A stretch of 64,000 bases of DNA from Trichostrongylus colubriformis (Eukaryota; Nematoda; Chromadorea; Rhabditida; Trichostrongylidae): contig OZ022259.1 of the NCBI GenBank assembly GCA_963978905.1, positions 17,520,068-17,584,067 of the forward strand, written 5' to 3'. A program made the translations under genes and the position numbers. The notes under the pieces were generated by a model. It was not told the DNA's origin. It ran no database searches and saw nothing but the letters and a program-made list of their open reading frames with translations. Below are positions 46,446 through 56,376 of this stretch, one piece after another. Numbering within the stretch: position 1 is the stretch's first letter; every line of letters begins with the position of its first letter.

Positions 46446-48411
46446 CTAATGTCGGAGTATGGTAAAGAAGCGTGCCAGTAAGCGTGATTTTGAAATTGTT
46501 CCTTCACACTTGTATGAGCACACATCTTCTACCTTCGCATAGTTGTATAGTAGCATCAGTTGGTTTGCTTGAGTGTGCTTTGAGCACTGAATGAAGGATG
46601 TTTGATCTTCACATTCGAGGGCTACTTTGCTTGGTTTTTCTAATTGACAATATACCGTGGAATTTGCCCCTTCCGAGCAATCATTGCAGCCTGCCACAGT
46701 TGTTGCCTTTGTGCCGCAAGCAGGGTCTACTACGATTTGAGCCATTTGGGTCTGGTTTTTCGATGTAATGAGTAATGTCACTTCACTGTCGTATGTATCA
46801 TTACCGTCTCTGAAGCACTGATATTGAGATAAGGTGTTTTGTTCGGTAAATTGCTTGTTGGATCTCGTAAGTCCCTGAAGCTATCTTGCGGACAGGAGCA
46901 GCTTGCGGCGTTCATGATGTGGCTGCAACTGCAGACTACTTGGTTTGTACAATTGCTAAAGTGTCTGCTGGCCATATTCTCGTTTGGACAAGCGACTGGA
47001 ATTTTGAATGCGTCGTCTAGCATTTTGTGCCCGGTTGGGGATTCTGCGAAACGTTTACTTAGAGAGCTTTGGAACATGTTCTGCAAGGATGTCACCTTGA
47101 TGTCCCATGCTCCACTTTTGTTGCAATATATGGATGGAGTTGCAGCAATTTTTTTTCCGCGATTCCAGGGTCGGTTGTTTCGAGCAAGATATGAACTTTG
47201 AGTCCCATGAAGTGCATCTGAATATGTGATATACTTCGAGACTTCTTGGCACTTGGCAATTCGATAGAAGAAGCACCCCGGAAATGGTGTCGAGCAACCG
47301 CAGCCTAGTCCCGGACAAGTGGAGCTGCACATGGAATAACCAGGAAATTTTTCTGCTTCGTAAATTTCGGGGATTCTGTCATTCAGCTTCAAGGTTCTGC
47401 ACGTGTCGGATGTACATGAACCCATTGAGGCACATCGTTTTTTCGTAGAACACTTTCGGAAGCGGTGTCGCGTGTATGAAACAACGTGTCTTTTTTGCAG
47501 ATTCGACGCGCGCTTTCGAGTGTGAATTTGATGTAGGCTACCGTGTGGTGTCGATACCGTAGCGCGATGCGTATTTCTCTCTGAAGCTTGTTAAAGAGTA
47601 GTTCTTCTTTATTCTCGAAAGTGCAGGTGTTGGATTCGTCACAGATAAGCTCGGTACCGTGGCGTACATAGAAGTGCTGACAGCTAAGTGTTTGTGTTGT
47701 AGTGGTAGCCAGAATTGTTATTGCGATGGTGATAAAGACTGATAGTTTGAGATGTTTGAGCTTGAACGACTCTCTTTCGTTGTCATTCTGCTGCATCGTG
47801 GGGTGGATGTCTGTTTGCGGCCCGTTTTTCTTCGACCGGTACGCTTTGAAAAGCGCACCCAAAAGCAATACAACAGTATCGGCCCAGCGACAATAGATAT
47901 CCCTGTCGGAATGGCACCGCCGGGCCAATAATGAGGGTTCCCAAGTAAGGCCATGGTGAAAAAAAGCCTTATCAGCGCAAAAGGGCTGTCGCGGGCACCA
48001 TTTGTTGTGGCTATAGTTGCCTTGTGCGGTGTCACTGCTCAACGTGATGTTGATGGGTTCTTCGTGTGCCGACGGCGGAAGTATGAAGGTTGTGGTTTGA
48101 TGCGCAGTTCTATGTTGACATGCTTTGTTAAAGCATAGAGTATAGTTCTGCGATGGTGGGACTACAGAGGCTGTTCTTTTTTGACAGAGAATATGTGTAG
48201 CGCCTATGGCAGGATACAGCACTAGGAGGAAAGGAGGATAAAAAATTATCTTCGAGATGGAGCTACAGCTCGTGGTACAAAAATCTCTCCTTTGGACCTC
48301 ATTGTCATGATCGGTTTCATAATACTTCACGTTTTTTAGCTTTCTTTGAAGGGAGAATTTTTCTTCCCATTGCGGGTTGTGTCTCCACTGATTTTGTAAA
48401 TTCTGAGTCAC
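46446..48411 (-). pseudogene. Envelope-like glycoprotein region of BEL copy 1
   Basis: Three overlapping frames follow integrase: 48411-47389, 47425-46778 and 46781-46446. The first has hydrophobic segments (for example SVFITIAITILATTTT, which could act as a signal or anchor) and then a Cys-containing ectodomain. The second is very Cys-rich (CPGLGCGCSTPFPGCFFY). Envelope-like genes of this kind, akin to bunyavirus glycoproteins, are known in nematode BEL elements. A frame break near 47450 separates the first two parts in this copy. A functional product is unlikely from this sequence as it stands. Confidence 0.6.
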
Positions 48412-48547
48412 TCATTGCACTTCGAGTTTCAAGCGGTATCAAGTTTGTTATTGGGCGATGGCAGATGTGTCCTAAGGGAATGACAACTTTTTCCGAGCGA
48501 ACTAGATCGTCTGCGCTTTTTACTAGCTCAGTTACGTGACCAAGTGG

Positions 48548-49605
48548 TCAGTTGCTACGTGGGACTGGTCCATCTTGCTGTATGAGCACTACTTCTCCTA
48601 TTTCAGAAAGTGACCGTGCTGTATGTCTGCCTTGCTTCTTACCAGCCTTTTGGATATCACACAATTCTGTCACATATTTTTTCTGCCATTTGTTCCAGAA
48701 AAGGTTCGACATTTCATGTGCGAACTGTAGTGCTTCTTTCGCTTGTTGTACTGTCGCAATCGTGGCGTCTTCGTATGTGGGATCATCGACCTCGTCCGAA
48801 TCGTTGTTTTCAGGCAAGGCGAATTTCAGATTGCCCTGTAGAAAATCTACGGGTCGTAAAGGCACGGATGTGAGGTCTTCGGGATCTACCTTTGCAAGCG
48901 GGCGAGTGTTGACAACCGCCTCGATACATGCTAGTACTGTTAGAAACTTTTGGTGGGATAGCTTTCTGCGCCCTATGGTCATGGAAGGCATCTTTTATTG
49001 TTCCCACTAGTCGTTTCCATACTCCTTCCATCCATGGTGCTGCGGGAGGATTGAATACCCATTTGATGGCTTTCGTGGCAGAATAGTCCATTACGGATCG
49101 GCCGTGGTCATCTCTTTGGAAGAGAAGGTCTAAAAGTTTAGCGCCAAGAACGACGTTGCTCCCACAGTCGGAGCGTATCAATGAGGGTACGCCTCTTCGA
49201 CTTATGAAACGTAAGAAACTGTCCAAAAATGCTGAGGCAGAGAGACTATCGACAAGTTCAAGGTGAATAGCTCTGGTAGAGAGGCAGGTGTATAGAGCAA
49301 TGTATACTTCTTCGTTGGTATTGGTATTGAAGGGTCCTATGTAGTCGCACCCAACGTGTTGGAACGGCTTCGACGCTATTACACGGTCTCTTGGTAGCGG
49401 AGCATTTTCTGGGTACGCAAATGGTAACCCTCGCTCTCTTTTGCACTCTGTGCATTTTGCTGAGAAGTTTTCGAATTTTCGACGACGGTTTGGGAACCCA
49501 GAATCGCATTCTCAGCAGGGACAAGGTAGTGTGCTGCCGGCCACAGTGCATATTGGTTTCATGAATTTCGTTCACAATCAGACGAACAAGTAGAGTCCTT
49601 TGCAA
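48548..49605 (-). pseudogene. BEL integrase of copy 1, frameshifted
   Basis: The same integrase as at 58479-59504 is split over three frames (49605-49258, 49226-48810, 48991-48548). The catalytic core pieces remain readable: SLIRSDCGSNVV and WMEGVWKRLVGTIK. At least two indels relative to copy 2 are visible, near 49450 and 48990. Confidence 0.85.
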
Positions 49606-50501
49606 TGAAGATTGGTTCTTTGTGGCGCGTGAAATACTGTAGTAGGTTAGTCGCGACCTTGCTCTGATTATTTGGTTTTCGTCATTAATCAGATTTTTGT
49701 TTTTATGTCTCGCACGAAGTTCTTTATATACCTTTTGTTTGTTTACGCAAAAGAATGTACTCAGCGCTTTGATCTCATCACATGTAAGTTCACTGTCTGC
49801 GGGACATAAAGAAACTGCTGGGACTAAACTCTATGACGTTTCCTTGATAAACCTTGTATCCAACCCAACACTTTAGCGTCTACACTCTCGTGTCAGAGCT
49901 TTCAGTGCGTGTGAGTCAATGCGACAGTGGACAGATCCATGATGCTATCATTTATATGTATTGTTTTTACCGCAGGTGCACAGGATGGGCGTGTTGCGTA
50001 TTCATCATGACCTCATTGCAGCCATTTCATTCAATCGAACGATGCTCAATCGGCCAGCTAGCTTCTTGTGTTTTGAACCATTGAGCTCTGGAAGCCTCCC
50101 CTCCTCAATGCCTATCAATAGTAGTTGGCTACATCAGCTACTTTGACTCGACGTAGTTCTACTAGTGCACCAGCTGATGGATAATGCGTCGTAGCTTTTG
50201 ATTCTTTCTACTTGACTGTCAACAATAACACCATCCATTCCCCTCCAGCCTCATCGTATATCCAGGCCAAAGCAATTCACATCCACAATATGCTGTCTGT
50301 TACAATGCGTACGAGTTTTATACGGCTCTTATAAGATCGAAGATCGTCCTTGCTAATCGTAGAGATATCAAAATGGCTAGCAATTCAACCCTGGGAATGG
50401 AAAGTTGCTTTTCCTTGGAGCAAGTCTCGTTTTAGCGCTCAACAAGCCTTTTGTGTGATGCGAAGGGAGATGCGTTACGTAGCTGCAGCAGCAAGATATT
50501 G

Positions 50502-50883
50502 CTAATTGACTGGCTCCCCGAATATCCATAGTGTGGACCCATGGTCGTGGCTGAGGACGGGACCAATGTGATGGGACCATGGACGAACACTGATGAGTGT
50601 GCCGGATATTTCTGTGACTATTTCATTCCACCTGTTGACGTATTCCATCCTAAGAGGTTTTCCCCAAGCAATTTTCAGCATAGCAACCTCTCTCATCAAC
50701 AGCTTTGCCTTAAGTGTTAGCGGCAGCGCCAAACCAAGAGGGTCGTATACTTTGTGGATTGCACTCACAAGTTCTTTTTTAGTCATATTCCCCTTCTGTG
50801 ATAAGGTGACCTTGAGACAGAGTCGTTCATTTTCGGTGTTACAAGCTACCCCAAGAGTTTTGTATTTCCCGTCTTCTCTCTGA
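50502..50883 (-). pseudogene. BEL connection/RNase H start of copy 1, frameshifted
   Basis: It reads SAIHKVYDPLGLALPLTLKA as in BEL pol, then breaks at WIFGEPVN where copy 2 has WIFGDASQ, so the first RNase H Asp is lost by an indel near 50510. Below this the frame is scrambled by many indels. Confidence 0.8.
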
Positions 50884-50885
50884 TG

Positions 50886-51517
50886 GGAAGTCGCTTAAAT
50901 CTGTAGTGGACTATGCTAGTAGTAGAAAGTGCCATATTGGGGTCTTTCAACCAGAGGAACCTCAACAGATCGCGATGGGTGTTGACATAAACTGAGTTAC
51001 TGATGAATTCTCTGAGATTATTCCCGATGCGATTGAATAGCATTCTGGAGTTTTCAATTTTCTCGAGTGCTTCTCTCTCTGTATCTGCTGCCAAAAAGAT
51101 GTTGTCGGCATAGATGTTCTCCAAAATTTCTTTGGATAGTGGAGTGTTCGTTTCAACGAGAAACTTGTCAGTGTCCCGAATGGAAGTCGCTTAAATCTGT
51201 AGTGGACTATGCTAGTAGTAGAAAGTGCCATATTGGGGTCTTTCAACCAGAGGAACCTCAACAGATCGCGATGGGTGTTGACATGAGCTGAGTTACTGAT
51301 GAATTCTCTGAGATTCATCCCGATGCGATTGAATAGCATTCTGGATTTTTCAATTTTCTCGAGTGCTTCTCTCTTTGTATCTGCTGCCAAAAAGATGTTG
51401 TCGGCATAGATGTTCTCCAAAATTTCTTTGGATAGTGGAGTGTTCGTTTCAACGAGAAACGTTGTCAGTGTCCCGAATGGAAGTCGCTTAAATCTGTAGT
51501 GGACTATGCTAGTAGTA
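50886..51517 (-). repeat. 297-bp tandem units of the BEL reverse transcriptase, copy 1
   Basis: Units begin at 50886, 51182 and 51479 and run into the N gap. Spacing is 296 and 297 bp; the missing base shifts the frame between the first two. See the fuller copy at 60825. Confidence 0.9.
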
Positions 51518-51717
51518 NNNNNNNNNNNNNNNNNNNNNNNNNNNNNNNNNNNNNNNNNNNNNNNNNNNNNNNNNNNNNNNNNNNNNNNNNNNNNNNNNNN
51601 NNNNNNNNNNNNNNNNNNNNNNNNNNNNNNNNNNNNNNNNNNNNNNNNNNNNNNNNNNNNNNNNNNNNNNNNNNNNNNNNNNNNNNNNNNNNNNNNNNNN
51701 NNNNNNNNNNNNNNNNN
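51518..51717. other. Assembly gap, 200 N
   Basis: Exactly 200 unknown bases, a round number that suggests a scaffold placeholder rather than a measured gap. Confidence 0.99.
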
Positions 51718-51875
51718 TAGTAGCCACGATATCCTGTCCGTAGGCCCTCCTATACTACTTATTATAGGCCGCACCTTAAATTCCGCAGGGTTTGCAGAAG
51801 ATATGGCAGTCGGCGAGAGTTTGTGGGTTTTGAAGAGAGTGTAGAGAACCGGACAGATCGGGAGGTCACACTTAA

Positions 51876-53870
51876 GGAGTCACTGTTATTGGCGGCGTCA
51901 CTCTTTCCGATAATGCGCTATCTGTTTTACAGCTGGGTCCCAGTTTCTCACCCAGCCAATCGATAAGTCATGGGGTATTGCGGAAAATCCTTACAGCCCT
52001 ACAAATTCTACAAGACCGACTTCGCCTCAGGGAAAAGTTGCGCGAAAAAGGCCCTGAAGGAGGTGCAAATTCCGGTTTTCCCGCCATTCCGTTTCCCTCC
52101 TTGTTTTTCAAACCTCAGGACCCAAATCCTACAAATGTAAAGTTCCGGCTGTTTGCAACATCAGTGTTCACCATTCTCAACCAATATAGCCAAAAACACC
52201 ATGTTTCCAATCTGACCATAGAGCAAAAACAAGGTCTCAAGGAACTAAGAGATCTCCTCGGCGCAAATCGTATCAAAATATCGGTCAGCGACAAAGGAGG
52301 CGAGTTTGTGATATTACCAAGGGATCTCGATATTGCAATAACACGAGCACACCTGCGAGACGATACGTTATATAGAACATCATCGGCGGAAGAATTCAAG
52401 CGACAATATCGGAAATTGAACAGAGTTTGGGTCGGAATAGCTAGAACTGCACAGTTACCTAAGACCGTGGGCACACGCCTTAAGTGTGACCTCCCGATCT
52501 GTCCGGTTCTCTACACTCTCTTCAAAACCCACAAACTCTCGCCGACTGCCATATCTTCTGCAAACCCTGCGGATTTTAAGGTGCGGCCTATAATAAGTAG
52601 TATAGGAGGGCCTACGGACAGGATATCGTGGCTACTGAACCTTGTACTGGTGCAGCTACTACCTTTCATTCCTGCCCACCTCAGCAACACGCACAAATTC
52701 CTTGATCTGCTGAGAGCAACCAGGTTTAGGCGGAATCACGTCATGGAATCTTTTGACGTGACATCTCTCTACACCAACGTGTCGAATGAGAGCGCATTGC
52801 AGGCGACCTTTGAACTCTTGAACGAACACACATCGCCAATCGACATGCATGGCTCAACAGTCTCTCAGGTCATGACATTGATCAAGGAATGTCTGGACTG
52901 CTCTATCTTCAGATGGTGTGGGAAATACTACAAGCAGATCAGGGGGCTAGCGATGGGCCAAAGGTTAGCTCCTGCACTAGCCATAGCCTATATGTCCAAG
53001 ATAGAACAGCCCCTTTTGGATCGTCGACCCATTCTATATTGCCGGTACATAGATGATTGCTTCGTTGTCTGCTCGACCCAGAAGGAAATGGACACGTGTT
53101 TCGACCTGCTCAACAACCAGACCGAAAACATCCAGTTCACACGAGAGAAACCCAAGGACTACTGGCTTCCATTCCTAAACGTACAGGTACAACTTGAACG
53201 TGGGTGGTATCGAACAAAATGGTATAGGAAACCTAGCAGCAAAAATATCTTGGTCCATTTCCGGTCGGCACACCCTTTGAACACCAAGCGAGCGATCATA
53301 AAGAACATGTTCAAAACGGCCGAAAGAATGTCATCGGACACTCAGGAGAAGGCAGATTCCCTAGAGCTAGCACGGAAGATAGCGCAGGGAAATGGCTACC
53401 CCACCACCACCAAAGAGCAGCATCTTCTTGGACCACCTGTGAGAAGACATCCGAGATCTGGGGTCGACGAAGGCGAAAAAGTACCTTTCTGCATGCCTTT
53501 CATAACCGATGCCATCAGCTCGGCCGTTAGGAGGGCTCTACGCAGGTGTGGTCTCGACAATGCAGTCCGGGTGGTCGAAATTCCCCCGACGTCTCTCAAG
53601 CAACAGCTAGTCCGGAACCGAGGCTATGATCGCATATGTGCAACCTCCCACTGTGTGATCTGCCCTAACGGACGAGAAGGTGACTGCCAGGAGTCAGGTG
53701 TGGTCTACATGATATCTTGCAAACTCTGTGGAGATGGGTATATTGGAGAAACTGGGCGGCCTCTGTGTACTAGAATCAAAGAGCACCTCGATGGCCTAAA
53801 AAGATCGAGGCCTGAGACCCCCTGGGTGCTCACCGCTTGCAGTGCCATGAGGATGTGGAGTTTGAGGTAA
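51876..53870 (+). CDS. Penelope-like reverse transcriptase with GIY-YIG endonuclease
   Basis: Penelope-like proteins reverse-transcribe their RNA and nick DNA with a GIY-YIG domain. The frame is open from 51876 (stop TAA just before, in the inverted part) to 53870, about 664 codons, with no ATG at its start. Numbering from 51978: SDKGGEFVILPRDLD at 104-118; RPIISSIGGPT at 203-213; FDVTSLYTN with catalytic Asp at 260; GLAMGQRLAPALA around 323-335; YIDD at 357-360; FLNVQV at 399-404. A CATSHCVIC zinc-type motif lies at 554-562. GIY-YIG follows: VVYMISCKLCGDGYIGETGR (575-594), with Arg 599 and Glu 602. The frame leaves the family sequence after residue 614, so the natural C-terminus is cut (see 53837-54064). 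Confidence 0.92.
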   Translation, partial: GVTVIGGVTLSDNALSVLQLGPSFSPSQSISHGVLRKILTALQILQDRLRLREKLREKGPEGGANSGFPAIPFPSLFFKPQDPNPTNVKFRLFATSVFTILNQYSQKHHVSNLTIEQKQGLKELRDLLGANRIKISVSDKGGEFVILPRDLDIAITRAHLRDDTLYRTSSAEEFKRQYRKLNRVWVGIARTAQLPKTVGTRLKCDLPICPVLYTLFKTHKLSPTAISSANPADFKVRPIISSIGGPTDRISWLLNLVLVQLLPFIPAHLSNTHKFLDLLRATRFRRNHVMESFDVTSLYTNVSNESALQATFELLNEHTSPIDMHGSTVSQVMTLIKECLDCSIFRWCGKYYKQIRGLAMGQRLAPALAIAYMSKIEQPLLDRRPILYCRYIDDCFVVCSTQKEMDTCFDLLNNQTENIQFTREKPKDYWLPFLNVQVQLERGWYRTKWYRKPSSKNILVHFRSAHPLNTKRAIIKNMFKTAERMSSDTQEKADSLELARKIAQGNGYPTTTKEQHLLGPPVRRHPRSGVDEGEKVPFCMPFITDAISSAVRRALRRCGLDNAVRVVEIPPTSLKQQLVRNRGYDRICATSHCVICPNGREGDCQESGVVYMISCKLCGDGYIGETGRPLCTRIKEHLDGLKRSRPETPWVLTACSAMRMWSLR

Positions 53871-54064
53871 CTGTAGGGATTCTGTCACGCGAACCCCAGA
53901 CTCCAGCGCGCAAAACTTTGGAGGCATTTTGGATTAGCGCCAAAAACCCTAAAATGAATAGGAAAGATGAGTGCATAGCCATAACAAACGAGCTTGCCCC
54001 ATTTCTCAACCTGTGTGGGCTAAAAAACGCCATCGGCTTCATGCCGAAGGGTCGGGTCATCTGA
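53837..54064 (+). pseudogene. Frameshifted C-terminal tail of the Penelope-like protein
   Basis: The frame after the GIY-YIG core continues here in another phase (CHEDVEFEVTVGILS, then EAFWISAKNPKMNRKDEC and ELAPFLNLCGL), which is the usual end of this protein family. The shift lies in or near the run of C at 53817-53822, so a one-base indel or sequencing error is the simplest cause. A homologous tail is present in inverse at about 44130-44260. Confidence 0.8.
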
Positions 54065-54243
54065 AGCCACCCACTAAGTCAGAATAGCTGTGGTCTCAGC
54101 GATAGCTGGTTGTGCTAACAGGTTGGTTCCCACTACGGTTGTGATTTGCGACTTTTTTCTAAACTCTCCTAGTCTAGGTAGAACTGTTTTGTAAGTTTGA
54201 AATGGTGATTGGGGGATGAATCGCATCTATCTTTGGCTTTCCA

Positions 54244-54279
54244 GGCTCTGACGAAGGCGACTAGGCCGAAACGTTAGCC
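54244..54279 (+). ncRNA. Hammerhead-ribozyme-like motif, copy 3
   Basis: Identical to the motif at 44311-44346, 96 bp before the 3' target duplication of the larger Penelope-like copy. Confidence 0.55.
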
Positions 54280-54375
54280 GAATAAAACTAAATAACATCT
54301 TGGTTACGGCTTCAAGAAGAATCACATATATACGAACACAATGCCAAGATTTATGGAGAGTCGAACTTGGATACT

Positions 54376-54786
54376 TATAAGACAGCAATTTTTATCCAAG
54401 CTCGAGAATTTTTTGAAAAAAAAAGTTTGAAAATTTTTTTACCACTATTGGAAAAATGACTCGCCGAAAAATTCGAGCTTGGATAAAAATTGCTGCCCCA
54501 TCCACCTTATAGCCCTGATCTTGCTCCATCGGATTATCACCTTTTCCTTTCCCTGTCTGACGCCATTCAAAGAAAAATCTTTTTATAATTTTGGTATTGA
54601 AAATGAGGTTGACCGAAAAGTTGTTTATCTTGCCGAAAAGGGTTATCCGGGAGATGGAAGACAATAATACCTATAGATGCGTGTGGACTTGTACTACATG
54701 CGTGTGTACAAAAGAGATTGCTGGAAAGCAGTTTGGAGGGAAAAAGCAGTATTTAAAAATCCGCAATTACTTAGTTGCCAACCTAA
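54376..54786. mobile_element. Right arm of the fold-back mariner derivative, second copy
   Basis: Near identical to 44443-44855, starting at the duplicated target site and ending in the mariner-type TIR followed by TA. No left arm is present on this side: what lies to the left is the Penelope-like element and then the gap. Confidence 0.85.
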
Positions 54787-55461
54787 TAGATACACTTCAA
54801 CTATGCAGATAAATGGAAACACAAATAATAGCGAAATAATAGCATTCGTGAACTATCGATTACACACGTGCAATGCAAAACGCGCGAAATAATAATGCTC
54901 ACTGTGGATTTTTTTTGTTTGAGGAGTGAACCGAACTGCGAATCAGCGAGGTCCTTCTTCGGCTTCCCATGTGCGATGACTGCAAATGACGTAGAACGAA
55001 GCACACGGGCTGTTGGGAAATGAGCATGAGTAGGACACGCTGTAGGAATTATGGGATCCTGACCGAAGATGGTGTGAGGACAAGGCTTGTCGCATGCGGT
55101 TCACTCTTTGATTAGCTTACTATGGTATGGCGTGAGCTGCAATTTCGCGTTCACAGTATGTCAATAAAGATGGGAAACTGTGATGAACGTGGCATGGGTC
55201 GAAAAGACGTAAGAATATGAAGAAAGTCACTGCCCTTGCAAGAGGGAGTTTTACATGGTGGACACCGAAATGTTTTATGCACGGTCATGAAAGGAATGGA
55301 CGACGACAACAAACGAAAGTTCAGCTTCTCAATGTGACTGCTCATATGTCTGGTATGAAAAAACACTACAGATGCATGACCAACGACAATGTGCGATTCA
55401 AGATTATTACATTGAAAACGTGGAAGGCAACGGAAACGGAGTGAATGATGATGCGAGGACA

Positions 55462-55956
55462 CTAGTTTTCGGGTTTCGGTCGCTTCATCGATGGTCCTTG
55501 CTTCGAGCGATCAGTGCAAAGAATGGCATGGTGAGGTCCGCCACAGGATCTACATTTGTGCGAACAGCTTCCATGAGCAGGAGCGAGGCATGCGATGCAC
55601 TTGTTCAAATCCCGTAGTCGGAACGAGCGACTAATAGGGTCAGGGAATACAGGGCAAGCAGAAGCACGGTGACCGTCTTCGTTGTCCCCTTCACAGAAGA
55701 TGCATGGGAGACGAGGTGCAGTATTAGAGAGTATGGTGTCGATTTTAGCTAGTATGGTGTCAACTTTAGCGTCGAGACGGAATAGTTTAGCTTTCATCTC
55801 CAGAATTTCGAACTTGAGTGTGTTCAAGGTAAGGCGAATGGAGACTTCGAAGGTATCAGACCGGGAGGATGACGCTGACTTTTCTGCAGGTGCGTCATCA
55901 TTGGGCATGTCGGAGCTAGCGGCAGGTGGCTTCGACATGGGGAACAGACGACTCAA
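55462..55956 (-). CDS. Zinc-knuckle protein at the 3' end of BEL copy 2
   Basis: Same 164-aa ORF as at 45531-46025, residue for residue as read here. Three Cys/His knuckles follow a coiled-coil-like helix. Conservation of an open frame in an element whose pol and envelope-like regions carry frameshifts is notable, although the duplication may be too young, or artificial, to be informative. Confidence 0.7.
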   Translation of the reverse strand: MSRLFPMSKPPAASSDMPNDDAPAEKSASSSRSDTFEVSIRLTLNTLKFEILEMKAKLFRLDAKVDTILAKIDTILSNTAPRLPCIFCEGDNEDGHRASACPVFPDPISRSFRLRDLNKCIACLAPAHGSCSHKCRSCGGPHHAILCTDRSKQGPSMKRPKPEN

Positions 55957-56376
55957 TGAGGTGTGCTTCTGGAAAAGATGGAAAGGAGGATGTGACTGTT
56001 TTCTTTTTACATATTCTTTTTAAACTGCTTTCTCAGAAGACTAGCAGCTGTGGGACATCTTATTGATTGACTTTCTGGGAAAGAAGTGAGGAAAGGCTTC
56101 AGATGCATGTGAAAAACGCATGTAGAAGTGTAAGTAGGATGGTGACGAGTAGGTCTACGATACGTATTATAATGATGAGTCCGAAAAGGTATACGAGTAT
56201 TCCAGTTATCGTGGAAGCAGAGAGAACTGCCAATGAGTGCTTTTTTTGTGCTTTCCAGTGCTTCGTTATGGTGGCTATTAGTGGCCTTACGTCAGGGATG
56301 GAAACGCTGGTCCACCAAGAGCTGGGATTTGAGGAGCTGTGAGATGTTTTTGTGTCCCTATCGAATATTGCGTGAT

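Larger units (their letters stand above)
44856..51517 (-). mobile_element. BEL/Pao retrotransposon, copy 1, cut by the gap
   Basis: From high to low coordinate it carries part of the reverse transcriptase, RNase H, integrase, an envelope-like region and a zinc-knuckle ORF. It is near identical to 54787-61456. The 5' part (gag, protease, most of RT) is lost at the N gap at 51518. Its pol region at 49600-50530 has many small indels relative to copy 2. LTR borders could not be defined by eye; the 3' end lies at or just after the fold-back element at 44855. Confidence 0.85.
51718..54375 (+). mobile_element. Penelope-like retroelement with inverted 5' fragment
   Basis: From 51718 to 51877 the sequence is the reverse complement of about 52481-52640 of the same element. 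From 51878 it runs in direct orientation through RT, GIY-YIG endonuclease, a 3' untranslated tail and the hammerhead-like motif, ending at the target site TATAAGACAGCA (54376-54387). A 5'-truncated, partly inverted structure is typical of Penelope-like copies. Confidence 0.88.

Noticed and set aside
47702..48138. Plus-strand ORFs opposite the BEL envelope-like and pol regions
   Set aside because: They are shadows of the minus-strand element; no independent motif, and they appear in both copies only because the DNA is duplicated.
53837..54064. Separate small gene after the Penelope-like ORF
   Set aside because: Its sequence is the expected C-terminal tail of the same protein in a shifted frame.
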